Below, in pieces: positions 15,033-24,360 of a stretch of DNA of 46,282 nucleotides. The notes under the pieces were generated by a model. The model saw only the letters and a program-made list of their open reading frames with translations, had not been told where the DNA came from and made no database searches. A program made the translations under genes and the position numbers. Each line of letters begins with the position of its first letter. Position 1 is the stretch's first letter. Source of the DNA: JBLHKT01 sp043101615 (GTDB lineage: Bacteria; Planctomycetota; Phycisphaerae; Phycisphaerales; UBA1924); contig JBICID010000049.1 of NCBI GenBank assembly GCA_043101615.1, positions 1 through 46,282 of the forward strand. Reading direction: 5' to 3'.

Positions 15033-15853
15033 GCGTGAACCTCTCCAACCCGACCGGGACGCTGGTGGTGAAGCTGGGCGGGGCGGTGCTGACCGATCCG
15101 GAGCGTCTGCGCGGGCTGGCGCGGTCCGTGGCCGGGTTCGAGGCGTCGAGCCCCGGGCGGCTGGTCATCGTGCACGGGGGCGGCCCGATCGCGGACGAAC
15201 GCCTGGCGAGCGCGGGGATCGACTGCCCGAAGCACGACGGCCTGCGGGCCACGCCTCCCGAGGCGATCGGTCTGATCGTCGAGTGTTTCCGCGACATCGC
15301 GAATGTTGCGCTGTGCGCGGCGCTGGCCGGGGCGGGGCTGGACCCGGTGGGGCTGACCCTGACGGATCACGCGTCGCTGCGGGTGGAGCCCAAGCGTGTG
15401 CCGGGGGTTGATCTCGGGCACGTGGGCACGCCGTCGGCGCAGGACGGATCGGGGCTGCGGGGGCTGTTGCACGCCGGGCGGACGCCGGTGCTGTGCTGCG
15501 TGGGGGAGTGCCCGGGCGTGGGCTGGCTGAACGTCAACGCGGACGAGGCCGCGGGCGCGCTGGCGGAGTGCCTGGGCGCCGAGGCGGTGCTGATGCTCTC
15601 GGACGTGCCGGCGGTGCTGGACGGCTCCGGGAGCCCGATCGGTCGCCTGGACGCTGACGGGTGCGAGGCGCTGATCCGGGCGGGCGTGATCCGGGGGGGG
15701 ATGATCCCGAAGGTCCGCGCGGCGCTGCACGCGTCGCGGCACGCGGGGTGCCCGGCGGTGATCGCCGGGTGGGACGGGGACGATCCGATCAACGCGGCCC
15801 TGGGCGGGGCCGGCACGCTCGTGACCGCCAGCGCCGAGGGGGTGCCGGCATGA
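15029..15853 (+). CDS. argB: Acetylglutamate kinase
   Basis: This 274-aa amino-acid kinase phosphorylates N-acetylglutamate, second step of the pathway. Motifs: 'LVVKLGGAVL' (ATP-binding Lys/Gly loop), 'LVIVHGGGPIADERL' (substrate/phosphate loop), 'NVNADEAAGALAECLGAEAV' and 'LMLSDVPAVLDGSG', then 'IRGGMIPKVRAAL' with the second catalytic Lys. It lacks the N-terminal helix found in arginine-inhibited hexameric enzymes, so it is probably the non-feedback-inhibited type (inference). The start is a GTG at 15029 that overlaps the argC stop. After it comes a 217-base non-coding gap before argF, in which I see no gene. Confidence 0.93.
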   Translation: MSVNLSNPTGTLVVKLGGAVLTDPERLRGLARSVAGFEASSPGRLVIVHGGGPIADERLASAGIDCPKHDGLRATPPEAIGLIVECFRDIANVALCAALAGAGLDPVGLTLTDHASLRVEPKRVPGVDLGHVGTPSAQDGSGLRGLLHAGRTPVLCCVGECPGVGWLNVNADEAAGALAECLGAEAVLMLSDVPAVLDGSGSPIGRLDADGCEALIRAGVIRGGMIPKVRAALHASRHAGCPAVIAGWDGDDPINAALGGAGTLVTASAEGVPA

Positions 15854-16070
15854 AACCGATCACTTCCGCCAGGCCGACCGGGGCGTCCCGGGCACGACGA
15901 CGACGCACGCCCTGACCCCCCCGCCCCCCGCCCCCCACTTTCCCCGCTGGTTCCATCGCATCCCGCTTCTTATTCCGGCGCGGCCCGAGTCTGTTTGACC
16001 GGGCGTCGCACCACCGCTCTCTGCCTCTGCCGTCCGATCCGCACTCAGTCGCTCTCACTCGGAGACACCC

Positions 16071-17117
16071 ATGTCCGTCACGACCTCGACCGTTCCGACC
16101 GCCCCGACCGCCGGGGCCACGACCAAGCACTTCCTGTCCATCACGGATTTGTCGCCGCAGCAGATCCTGGCGACGCTGGACCTGGCTGTGCACGTCAAGG
16201 CGCACCCGCACGCGTACACCCAGTGCCTTCCGGCCAAGACGGCGGTGATGCTGTTCGAGAAGCCTTCGCTGCGGACGCGGTGCAGCTTCGAGATCGGCAT
16301 GGCCAAGCTGGGCGGGCAGGCGGTCTACCTGGACCACAACTCGACCAAGCTGGGTGTGCGTGAGACGGTGGAGGACTACGCGGCGAACCTGTCGCAGTGG
16401 TGCGAGGCGATCATCGCGCGGACCGACCGGCACTCGACGCTGGTGCGGCTGGCGCAGAGCGCGACGGTGCCGGTGATCAACGCGCTGAGCGACCTGGAGC
16501 ACCCGTGCCAGATCCTGGCGGACTTCCTGACGCTGCGGGAGGTGTTCGGGAGCCTGGACAACTTCAAGATGGTGTACATCGGTGACGGGAACAACGTGTG
16601 CCACTCGACGCTGCTCGGGGCCGCGATGCTGGGGATGGAGGTGAGCGTGATCACCCCCCCCGGGCACGAGCCGAACCCCGCGATCGTCGAGGAGGCGGTG
16701 AAGCAGGCGTGCGTGACCGGCGCGACGATCGTGGTGACGCACGACCTGGGCGAGGTCGAGGGGGCGAACGCGGTGTACACCGACACGTGGGTGTCGATGG
16801 GCTCGGAGAAGGACCCGTCGATCGTGCACGACGTGCTGATGCCGTACCAGGTGAACGCTGAGCTGATGGGCCGTGCCCATCCCGACGCGGTGTTCATGCA
16901 CTGCCTGCCGGCGCACCGCGGGCACGAGGTGACCGGCGAGGTGATCGACGGTCCCCGCTCGGTGGTGCTGCAGCAGGCCCAGAACCGGATGCACGCCCAG
17001 AACGCCCTTATGCTGCAACTGCTGGGGGCGGCCTCGCTCGGCGGCTCGCGTATCGTCATCAACCGCCCCACCCCCGGCGTCGTGAACCCCGGCGCCCGGA
17101 TCCCCGCCTCCGCCTGA
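16071..17117 (+). CDS. argF: Ornithine carbamoyltransferase
   Basis: This 348-aa enzyme condenses carbamoyl phosphate with ornithine to citrulline. The carbamoyl-phosphate loop reads 'FEKPSLRTRCSFE', with SLRTR where most family members have STRTR. The remaining sites are standard: 'LEHPCQILADF' (HPCQ), 'GDGNNVCHS', 'DTWVSMGSE' (the SMG loop that contacts ornithine) and 'FMHCLPAHRG' (HCLP). The SMG loop and HCLPAHRG support ornithine rather than acetyl- or succinyl-ornithine as substrate. A clear GGAG ribosome site precedes the ATG. It starts a second transcriptional sub-block with argG and argH. Confidence 0.93.
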   Translation: MSVTTSTVPTAPTAGATTKHFLSITDLSPQQILATLDLAVHVKAHPHAYTQCLPAKTAVMLFEKPSLRTRCSFEIGMAKLGGQAVYLDHNSTKLGVRETVEDYAANLSQWCEAIIARTDRHSTLVRLAQSATVPVINALSDLEHPCQILADFLTLREVFGSLDNFKMVYIGDGNNVCHSTLLGAAMLGMEVSVITPPGHEPNPAIVEEAVKQACVTGATIVVTHDLGEVEGANAVYTDTWVSMGSEKDPSIVHDVLMPYQVNAELMGRAHPDAVFMHCLPAHRGHEVTGEVIDGPRSVVLQQAQNRMHAQNALMLQLLGAASLGGSRIVINRPTPGVVNPGARIPASA

Positions 17118-17140
17118 GCGCGTAGAGAGAGGACATGACC

Positions 17141-18358
17141 ATGCCGAAGAAGATAGTGCTTGCGTATTCCGGCGGTCTGGACACGACCGCCATCGTTCCG
17201 TGGCTCAAGGAGCAGGACCCCGGGTGCGAGGTGCACGCGTTCTGCGCCGACGTCGGCCAGGGGGCCGAGGAGCTGGAGGGGATCGAGGAGAAGGCGATCG
17301 CGTCCGGCGCGTCGAGCTGCCACGTGGAGGACCTGCGCGAGGCGGTGGTGACCGACTACGCGTTCCCGACGCTGGCCGCGGGGTGCGTGTACGAGGGGCG
17401 GTACCTGCTGGGCACGTCGCTGGCGCGCCCGATCATCGCTCGGGCGCAGGCGGAGCACGCGCTGGCGATCGGCGCCGACGCGCTGGCGCACGGGTGCACG
17501 GGCAAGGGGAACGACCAGGTGCGTTTCGAGATCGCGTTCGCGGCGATCGCGCCTCACCTGGAGGTGATCGCCCCGTGGCGTGAGTGGTCGTTCACCGGTC
17601 GCGAGTCGCTGATCGAGTACGTGAAGTCGCGCGGGATCCCGACGACGGCGTCGGTCGAGAAGATCTACTCGCGCGACCGGAACATCTGGCACATCTCGCA
17701 CGAGGGCGGGGCGCTGGAGGACCCGTGGAACGCGCCGCCGGAGGACATGTGGACGTGGACGGTGTCGCCCGAGGAGGCCCCGGACACGCCCGAGACCGTG
17801 TCGGTGACGTTCGAGAGCGCGGTGCCGGTCGCGCTGAACGGGCGTGCCCTGGCGCCGTTCGAGCTGCTGGACACGCTGAACGGGATCGCGGCCCGCCACG
17901 GCGTGGGTCGCGTTGACCTGGTGGAGAACCGGGTGGTGGGCATCAAGTCGCGCGGGTGCTACGAGACGCCGGGCGGGACGGTGCTGGCCGAGGCGCTGAT
18001 GTCGCTGGACGAGCTGTGCCTGGACCGTGCGACGCGTGTGCTGAAGGAGCAGCTCGCGGTCGAGTTCAGCCAGATGGTGTACGACGGGCGGTGGTTCAGC
18101 CCGGCTCGTGCGGCGCTGTCGGCGGCGCTGGACGCGATCAACGCGCCGGTGAGCGGCGAGGTGGTGGTGAAGCTGTACAAGGGCACCGCCACGAGCGTGC
18201 AGCGCAGGAGCCCCAACTCCCTGTACCGCAAGAACGTGGCCTCGTTCGAGGAGGACGGCGGCTACAACCAGAAGCACGCCGAGGGCTTCATCCGGCTGTT
18301 CTCGCTGCCGACGCGCCTGCAGGCGATCGAGCAGCAGGAAGTCATCGTCAACGCCTGA
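17141..18358 (+). CDS. argG: Argininosuccinate synthase
   Basis: This 405-aa enzyme joins citrulline and aspartate with ATP to give argininosuccinate. The PP-loop 'VLAYSGGLDTTAIVPWL' at the N-terminus is the ATP pyrophosphatase signature; 'YLLGTSLARPIIAR', 'HGCTGKGNDQVRFE' and 'KSRGCYETPGGT' are the citrulline/aspartate-binding blocks. Length is normal. Two ATGs are possible: 17135 lies only two bases from the GAGAGAGG Shine-Dalgarno, 17141 lies eight bases away, so 17141 is preferred; using 17135 adds two residues. The gene is 17-23 bases downstream of argF and 27 bases upstream of argH, one operon. Confidence 0.95.
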   Translation: MPKKIVLAYSGGLDTTAIVPWLKEQDPGCEVHAFCADVGQGAEELEGIEEKAIASGASSCHVEDLREAVVTDYAFPTLAAGCVYEGRYLLGTSLARPIIARAQAEHALAIGADALAHGCTGKGNDQVRFEIAFAAIAPHLEVIAPWREWSFTGRESLIEYVKSRGIPTTASVEKIYSRDRNIWHISHEGGALEDPWNAPPEDMWTWTVSPEEAPDTPETVSVTFESAVPVALNGRALAPFELLDTLNGIAARHGVGRVDLVENRVVGIKSRGCYETPGGTVLAEALMSLDELCLDRATRVLKEQLAVEFSQMVYDGRWFSPARAALSAALDAINAPVSGEVVVKLYKGTATSVQRRSPNSLYRKNVASFEEDGGYNQKHAEGFIRLFSLPTRLQAIEQQEVIVNA

Positions 18359-18385
18359 GACCGCAACGAACCGAAGGAAGGGCGC

Positions 18386-19795
18386 ATGACGCACGGCACC
18401 CCGCTCTGGCAGGGCCGGTTTGAGTCGGGCGGGGGCGGCCTCGACCCCGACTTCAAGCGGTTCAACGACTCGCTCCCGTTCGACCGGAGGCTGCTCGCGC
18501 AGGACCTGGCCGGGTCGGGGGCGTGGTCGCGTGCGCTGGCGCGGGCCGGGGTGCTGACGGAGGACGAGGCGGGCCGGATCGTCGCGGCCCTGGGCGAGAT
18601 CGGCGACGCCGTCGCGACGGACCCGGCCCTGATCGCGGACGCCGGCGACGAGGACGTGCACTCGTTCGTGGAGCGCGAGCTCACGGCCCGCGTGGGCGAC
18701 CTGGGCAAGAAGCTGCACACCGGTCGCAGCCGCAACGACCAGGTGGCGACGGACCTGCGCCTGTGGGCGGGGGAGGCGTGCGGGCGGCGGGTGGTCGAGA
18801 TACGCCACCTGCAGCGTGCGGTGGTGTCGCTGGCGGAGCGCGAGGGCGAGGCGGTGCTGCCCGGTCACACGCACCTGCAGGCGGCCCAGCCGGTGCTGTT
18901 CGGGCACTGGTGCCTGGCGTGGTTCGAGATGCTGGAGCGGGACGCGGCCCGGTTCGAGCGGGCAGGAAGGTCGGCGATGGACGCCTGCCCGCTGGGGTGC
19001 GGGGCGCTGGCGGGCACGGCGTACCCGATCGACCGGGCGGCGCTGGCGTCGGACCTTGGCTTCGCCCGGGCCTCGGCCAACTCGCTGGACTCGGTCTCGG
19101 ACCGGGACTTCGTGCTCGATGCGCTGCACGCGTGCGTGACGTGCATGACGCACCTGTCTCGCCTGGCGGAAGACCTGATCTACTACTGCTCCGAGCCGGT
19201 GGGGTACGTGTCGCTGCCGGACGCGGTGACGACGGGGTCGTCGATGATGCCGCAGAAGAAGAACCCGGACGGGCCGGAGCTGATCCGCGGGAAGACGGGG
19301 CGGGTGCTTGGGTCGTACTCGGGGCTTGCGGCGACGCTGAAGGCGCTGCCGACGGCGTACAACAAGGACCTGCAGGAGGACAAGGAGCCGCTGTTCGACG
19401 CGATGGACACCGTCTCGCTCTCGGTTCGGGTGATGGCGCCGGCGTTCGACGGGCTGGTGGTGAACCGGGCGCGGTGCGCCGCGGCGGCGGCCCGGGGGCA
19501 CAGCAACGCGACGGACCTGGCCGACCAGCTCGTGCGGGCGGGCGTGCCGTTCCGCGAGGCGTACGGCATCGTGGGGCGGTGCGTGCGCGCGGCGCTGGAC
19601 GCGGGGTGCACGATCCAGGAGCTGCCGGGCGAGACGCTGGCGGGGATCGACCCGAGGCTGGCCGGGGGCGTCCTGTCCGGTCTGGACCTCGCGAGCGTGG
19701 TCGCTCGCCGGGACGCCGTGGGCGGGACCTCGCGGGACCGGGTGCGGGCGGCGGTGGAGGCGGCGCGTGCGAGCGTGGGGGGTCGGGCCGGGTGA
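18386..19795 (+). CDS. argH: Argininosuccinate lyase
   Basis: This 469-aa enzyme of the fumarase/aspartase superfamily cleaves argininosuccinate to arginine and fumarate. It shows 'LHTGRSRNDQVATDLRLW' (substrate loop), 'PGHTHLQAAQPVLFGHW' (catalytic His region) and the superfamily signature 'GSSMMPQKKNPDGPEL' with the catalytic Ser. Length is standard, so the following acetyltransferase is a separate protein, unlike the ArgH(A) fusions of Vibrio and Moritella. An AAGGAAGG ribosome site precedes the ATG. The stop overlaps the next gene's GTG start by four bases. Confidence 0.95.
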   Translation: MTHGTPLWQGRFESGGGGLDPDFKRFNDSLPFDRRLLAQDLAGSGAWSRALARAGVLTEDEAGRIVAALGEIGDAVATDPALIADAGDEDVHSFVERELTARVGDLGKKLHTGRSRNDQVATDLRLWAGEACGRRVVEIRHLQRAVVSLAEREGEAVLPGHTHLQAAQPVLFGHWCLAWFEMLERDAARFERAGRSAMDACPLGCGALAGTAYPIDRAALASDLGFARASANSLDSVSDRDFVLDALHACVTCMTHLSRLAEDLIYYCSEPVGYVSLPDAVTTGSSMMPQKKNPDGPELIRGKTGRVLGSYSGLAATLKALPTAYNKDLQEDKEPLFDAMDTVSLSVRVMAPAFDGLVVNRARCAAAAARGHSNATDLADQLVRAGVPFREAYGIVGRCVRAALDAGCTIQELPGETLAGIDPRLAGGVLSGLDLASVVARRDAVGGTSRDRVRAAVEAARASVGGRAG

Positions 19796-20418
19796 GCCCG
19801 CTGGACTACCCCATCTCGATCCGCACGGCGCGTCCGGAGGACCTGGACGGGCTGACGGACCTGATCGCTCGCGCGGCGACGGCGAAGTCGATCCTGCCGC
19901 GCACGCGCGAGCAGCTCGCGGCGTTCCTGGAGACGTTCGTGGTGGCGGAGCGGAACGGTGCGGTGGCCGCGTGCGCGTCGCTGTCGGCGGTGGACCCGTC
20001 GCACGCTGAGATCCGGTCGGTGGCGGTGGACCCGATCGTGCAGGGTCTGGGTGTGGGGCTGCGTATGGTGCGGTTCCTGATCGAGGTGGCCGAGCAGGTG
20101 GAGCTGAGCCGTCTGTTCCTGGTGACGACCAAGCCGGACTTCTTCGCGAAGGCGGGCTTCGTGCCCGAGCTGGTGACGGGGGCGGAGCCGTCCTACCTCG
20201 CGGCGATGCTGCACCGCAACGGTCGCACGCTGGAGGGCAAGACGATCATGACGCTCGACCTGGACATGGGCGGGTTCACGCAGCACACGGTGGAGGCGGT
20301 GCACCTGATGGCACGGGGCGACGCGCCCGCGGCGCGGGTTTCCCAGACGCCGCTGGAGCTGAAGCCGGTCAGTCCCGTCGCGCTGCGCTCGGGCCGACGG
20401 GCTCGGGTTCCGGGGTGA
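19792..20418 (+). CDS. argA: GNAT acetyltransferase, probable N-acetylglutamate synthase
   Basis: This 208-aa protein is a single GNAT domain plus a ~45-residue tail. Conserved features: 'ISIRTARPEDLDGLTDLI', 'EIRSVAVDPIVQGLGVGLR' (the acetyl-CoA pyrophosphate loop Q-x-x-G-x-G) and 'RLFLVTTKPDFFAKAGFV', the FF.K.GF block typical of ArgA-type N-acetylglutamate synthases. Direct overlap with argH (GTGA) and the absence of argJ here support glutamate acetylation as its role (inference from context). The tail region up to 20418 overlaps the 3' end of the convergent peptidase gene by 50 bases. Start is GTG at 19792. Confidence 0.75.
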   Translation: MSPLDYPISIRTARPEDLDGLTDLIARAATAKSILPRTREQLAAFLETFVVAERNGAVAACASLSAVDPSHAEIRSVAVDPIVQGLGVGLRMVRFLIEVAEQVELSRLFLVTTKPDFFAKAGFVPELVTGAEPSYLAAMLHRNGRTLEGKTIMTLDLDMGGFTQHTVEAVHLMARGDAPAARVSQTPLELKPVSPVALRSGRRARVPG

Positions 20419-23400
20419 GCGCGTCGTCGGTGTCGGACTCGCTGTCGGGCTGAGGGCGTGCCCGCTCCGGCTCCTCGGGCTGCTGGCCTGGGCGCATGTG
20501 CTTGAGTGTGAAGTCGTGGACGAGGCGGTTGTAGTGCCCGCCCCAGATGCCGTGGCGTCGCCCGGGGTAGTAGAACATGTCGAACTGCTTTTCGGCGCGG
20601 ACGAGCGCGTCGATGAGCAGGGTGGAGTTCTGTGGGTGGACGTTGTCGTCCATCATGCCGTGCAGGAGCAGGAGGCGTCCGGAGAGGTCCGCGGCGGACT
20701 CGGTGACGCTGGTTTTGTCGTAGCCCTCGGGGTTGTTCTGCGGGGTGTCCATGTAGCGCTCGGTGTAGATGGTGTCGTAGTCGCGCCAGTCGGTGGGCGG
20801 GGCGCCGGCGATGCCGGCGGCGAACAGGTCGGAGTGGGTCATGGCGTAGGCGGTCATGAAGCCGCCGTAGCTGTGCCCGCTCATGCCGACGCGCTCGGCG
20901 TCGGCCCAGGGGTGGCTGGTGATCCAGGCGATCATCTCGCCGATGTCGGCCAGCTCGCGGACGCCGAGCTGGCGGTAGGCGGTCCAGGCGGAGCGTGCGC
21001 CCTTGGCGCTGGCGGGGTAGGGGTCGCCCCGGAAGACGATGACGCCCTCCTCGGCGAGCATGCGGTCGGCCAGACGCCCGCCGGACCAGGTGTTCCAGAC
21101 GGTCGGTGCGGCGGGCCCGGCGTAGGTTTCGAACCAGACGGGGTAGCGGTTGGCGGGGTCGAAGTCGACGGGGTAGATGACCATGGCCTCGAGGGTGTTG
21201 CCCTCCTTGGAGGGGATGCTGACGAGCTCGATCTCGCCGAGCTCCCAGTCGTCGAGCTCGTAGACGGGGTTGGTGTCGAGCATGCGGACGAGCTCGCCGT
21301 CGCGGTCGTAGAGGCCGACGAGGGTGGGCTGGTCGATGCTGGACCACGAGTCGACGTAGAGCTCGCCGCCGGGGCTCATGCTGATGGAGTGCGAACCGTC
21401 CTCGGTGGTGAGGCGTGTGAGATTGCCGCCGTCGAGGTCGATGCGGTAGAGGTTGCGGGCGATGGGGCTGTCCTTGTTGCTCTCGAAGAAGAGGACGCCG
21501 CTGTCCTCGTCGAAATGGTGCACGCGCTTGACGTCCCACTCGCCCTGGGTGACGCGACCGCGCAGCGTGCCGTCGGATTCGAAGTGGTAGAGGTGTCGCC
21601 AGCCGTCGCGGACGCTGGCGAGGAGGAAGCTGCCGTCCTCGAGCTCGATGGGCTGTCCCTCGGGCTCGACCCACGCCTCGGTGGTCTCGCGCATGAGCTT
21701 GCGGGGCTCGCCGCCCCGGACGCCGACCTCGAGCAGGTCGAGCCAGGTCTGGACGCGGTTCTGGATGCCCAGGCGCAGGTTGCCGGTCTTCTCCGACCAG
21801 CCGACCCAGCTGACGAGGTAGTTGCCGCGGTCGTAGCCGGCGAGGTCGACCCAGCGGACCGCTCCGCCGGCGCGTGAGACGATGCCGACCTCGACGTGGG
21901 GGTTGGGCTCGCCGGGGCGGGCGTAGCGGTCGACCTCGACGCGCTGCTCGCGGTCCTGGTCGTCGACGAGGGTGTACTCGGGGACCATGGACTGGTCGGT
22001 CCTGAAGAAGGCGAGGTGCTCGCCGTCGGCGCTCCACCAGAAGGCCTTCCAGCTCCGCCCGTAGAGCTCCTCGAAGTAGAGCCAGGAGTTGCGTCCGTTG
22101 CGGAGGTCCTCGGTGCCGCCGGTGGTGAGCTGGCGCTCGGTGGCGGTCTGGACGTCCACGACCCAGAGGTCGTTGTCGCGGACGAAGGCGACGAAGGTTC
22201 CGTCGGGCGAGAGGTCGGCGAGCTGCTCGTCGCCGGGCGAGGCGGTGAGGCGGACGGCGCCCGAGCCGTCGAGGTTGGCGAAGTACAGGTCGCCCTCGTG
22301 CTCGAAGACGCGTCCGCGGTCGTCGGTGGAGGCCGAGCCGAAGTAGCGGTCCGCGATCTGTCGGGCGTCCTCATCGGAGACGGTCGGGAGCTCTGCGATG
22401 GCCTCGGCGACGGCGGAGGTGTCGCGGTCGGCGGGCTCGCTGGCGCCGGTGCGTGCCTCGACCAGTCGGAGCTCGCCGTCCTTGCGCTGCACGAAGGTGT
22501 CGTCGTCGAGCCAGCTCAGGCCCCGGACGGGGCTGCCGCCGAGGCTGACGCGGTCGCGCCCGTAGATATCGTCGTAGGTCAGCCGGCGGGCGGGCTCGGG
22601 CTCCGCGAGCAGGTCGGGTGCGGAGCGGGTGGTGAGCGGCATGCGGTCCACGACGCGGATGACGGGGAACTCGGACCCCTCGCTCATGACACCGTCGAAG
22701 AAGTTCCAGGCGACGAGGCCGTCGGCGCTGCGGGGCTCGACGAGGTAGGCGGCGAGGGTGCCGAGGGGCTGGGCGGAGGGCACGACGTAGGCCCCTGCCC
22801 GGAGCTTGCGCCGGCCGACGGTGGGGTAGACCTCGGCGTCGCGGACCATCTGGTGGCCCTCGAAGGGACGCTCGGCCCGCTCGATCTCGCCGAGCCGGTA
22901 GGCCTCGACCTCGATGACGGCGTCCTCGCGGAGGACCTCGACCCGGATGCCGTGGCGCTGCAGCTCGCGGGCGAGCCACTCGTGCTCGGCGTTGAAGAGG
23001 TAGGCATAGGGGCGGCGGACGGTCTCGGTGGCGACGAAGTCGTTGACGAGCTCGCACTGGTAGTCCTTGGGCTCGCCCTTGATCCGCTGGCCGTCCTCGC
23101 CCCGGGTCTCCTCGTAGCCCAGCACGGTGACGGGCTCGTTGAAGGCCTTGACCTCGGAGCGCAGGGCGACGAGGTCGTCCTCGCTCGGGTCGCGACCCGC
23201 GGCCTCGGTCCGCCGGTCGGCGGCCCGGACCAGGCGCTGGATCCCGTCCCGGTTGGACGCGCTGTAGCGGAGGACCGCCTCGCAGAAGGCCTTGGTGCCC
23301 AGCACGCGGTCCTCGAAGGGGGCGTAGCTGTAGGCCTCGCTGAGGATGGAGACGCGGTTGCGCAGCCCGCGGTAGGACGTGCCGTACCTGGGGCCGTCGG

Positions 23401-24208
23401 GGTAGGTGGTCCATTTCGTGTGGTCGTCGGCGAAGTTGCCGTACCAGAAGGCCTTGTAGTCGGTGGTGTCCTCGAAGGCCTCGTCCACGGCCGGGAGCAT
23501 GGTGTCGCGGACGTAGGCGAGCAGCTCGGTGTCGGTGGCGGGGTGCTTGGGGCCCTGGTAGGTGATGGTGTAGCGGTGCAGGGAGCCGTTGGTGGTGTGC
23601 GTGTCCACGATGACGGCGGGGTCCCACTCGTTGAGCAGCCTGACCTGGGCCCGTGCCTCGGGGCTCTCGAGCTTGACGTGGTCGCGGTTGAGGTCGAGCC
23701 CCTGGGCGTTGGGGCGCTGGCCCATGGTCTCGGGCCCGTTCTGGCCGGGGCGGTTGCCGGGGTCGAAGCGCTCGTTGCCGTCGGCGTTGTAGATCGGGGC
23801 GATGAGCAGGACGAGATCCTCGAGCACGCCCCTGTCCTCGGCGTCGGCCAGCTCGCGGGCCAGCATCAGCAGGGCCTCCTTGCCGCAGACCTCGCCGGCG
23901 TGGATGTTGCCGAAGAGGTAGACGGGCATGCGTCGGCCCACGTCGCCGGGCTCGGTCACGGGCGGGTCGGCGACGATGAGCAGGGGCAGCGAGCGGCCCT
24001 CCTGGCTCTGGCCCAGCTCGGTGAGGTGGACGCGGTCGCTGCGTTCGGCCAGGGAGGTCGCGAAGGCCATCACGTCGTCGTAGGTCGAGGTCCGGGTGTA
24101 GGAGCTCTCCTCCGCGACGGTCCGCAGCGGCCGGGGCTCGTCCTGGACGCCCCAGGCGGGCGAGGACACGAACAGGGCGAGCACACAGACGCGGGCGAAC
24201 AGCTTCAT
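20369..24208 (-). CDS. Exported fusion of M14 zinc carboxypeptidase and S9B dipeptidyl-peptidase
   Basis: This 1279-aa protein begins with a signal peptide (MKLFARVCVLALFVSSPAWG). The N-terminal half is an M14 metallocarboxypeptidase: zinc ligands in 'GNIHAGEVCGKE' (His103, Glu106) and 'DTHTTNG' (His204), substrate Arg in 'GLDLNRDH', and the general base Glu291 in 'ILSEAYSY'. The C-terminal half is a DPP-IV-type S9B peptidase: a beta-propeller with 'LRNGRNSWLYFEELYGR' (the DPP N-terminal E-E motif), nucleophile 'GHSYGGFM' (Ser1113), 'GMMDDNVHP' (Asp1188) and 'PGRRHGIWG' (His1219). A ~38-residue Pro/Glu-rich tail follows. It should remove amino-acids or dipeptides from both ends of peptides outside the cytoplasm. 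AAGGAGA precedes the ATG. Confidence 0.88.
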   Translation of the reverse strand: MKLFARVCVLALFVSSPAWGVQDEPRPLRTVAEESSYTRTSTYDDVMAFATSLAERSDRVHLTELGQSQEGRSLPLLIVADPPVTEPGDVGRRMPVYLFGNIHAGEVCGKEALLMLARELADAEDRGVLEDLVLLIAPIYNADGNERFDPGNRPGQNGPETMGQRPNAQGLDLNRDHVKLESPEARAQVRLLNEWDPAVIVDTHTTNGSLHRYTITYQGPKHPATDTELLAYVRDTMLPAVDEAFEDTTDYKAFWYGNFADDHTKWTTYPDGPRYGTSYRGLRNRVSILSEAYSYAPFEDRVLGTKAFCEAVLRYSASNRDGIQRLVRAADRRTEAAGRDPSEDDLVALRSEVKAFNEPVTVLGYEETRGEDGQRIKGEPKDYQCELVNDFVATETVRRPYAYLFNAEHEWLARELQRHGIRVEVLREDAVIEVEAYRLGEIERAERPFEGHQMVRDAEVYPTVGRRKLRAGAYVVPSAQPLGTLAAYLVEPRSADGLVAWNFFDGVMSEGSEFPVIRVVDRMPLTTRSAPDLLAEPEPARRLTYDDIYGRDRVSLGGSPVRGLSWLDDDTFVQRKDGELRLVEARTGASEPADRDTSAVAEAIAELPTVSDEDARQIADRYFGSASTDDRGRVFEHEGDLYFANLDGSGAVRLTASPGDEQLADLSPDGTFVAFVRDNDLWVVDVQTATERQLTTGGTEDLRNGRNSWLYFEELYGRSWKAFWWSADGEHLAFFRTDQSMVPEYTLVDDQDREQRVEVDRYARPGEPNPHVEVGIVSRAGGAVRWVDLAGYDRGNYLVSWVGWSEKTGNLRLGIQNRVQTWLDLLEVGVRGGEPRKLMRETTEAWVEPEGQPIELEDGSFLLASVRDGWRHLYHFESDGTLRGRVTQGEWDVKRVHHFDEDSGVLFFESNKDSPIARNLYRIDLDGGNLTRLTTEDGSHSISMSPGGELYVDSWSSIDQPTLVGLYDRDGELVRMLDTNPVYELDDWELGEIELVSIPSKEGNTLEAMVIYPVDFDPANRYPVWFETYAGPAAPTVWNTWSGGRLADRMLAEEGVIVFRGDPYPASAKGARSAWTAYRQLGVRELADIGEMIAWITSHPWADAERVGMSGHSYGGFMTAYAMTHSDLFAAGIAGAPPTDWRDYDTIYTERYMDTPQNNPEGYDKTSVTESAADLSGRLLLLHGMMDDNVHPQNSTLLIDALVRAEKQFDMFYYPGRRHGIWGGHYNRLVHDFTLKHMRPGQQPEEPERARPQPDSESDTDDALTPEPEPVGPSAARRD

Positions 24209-24360
24209 CGATGGGTCTCCTTGCGGGAGGACTGGCCGTGAGTCAACGGGGCCTGGGAGTGTTTGGAGTAAACCGGCGAGCGGGCGTGACGGCTACAGCC
24301 TACGGGAAAAAAGTCCGGGCGTGCCGTCGTTTTCGGCCTCAACTCCTACGGGTTGTCGGC

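Noticed and set aside
15854..16070. Hidden argD or small gene between argB and argF
   Set aside because: No frame with a plausible start, ribosome site or motif exists in these 217 bases.
16071..17117. N-acetylornithine or N-succinylornithine carbamoyltransferase instead of ArgF
   Set aside because: The SLRTR loop hints at it, but the DTWVSMGSE loop and HCLPAHRG fit ornithine carbamoyltransferase, and a separate ArgG/ArgH path follows directly.
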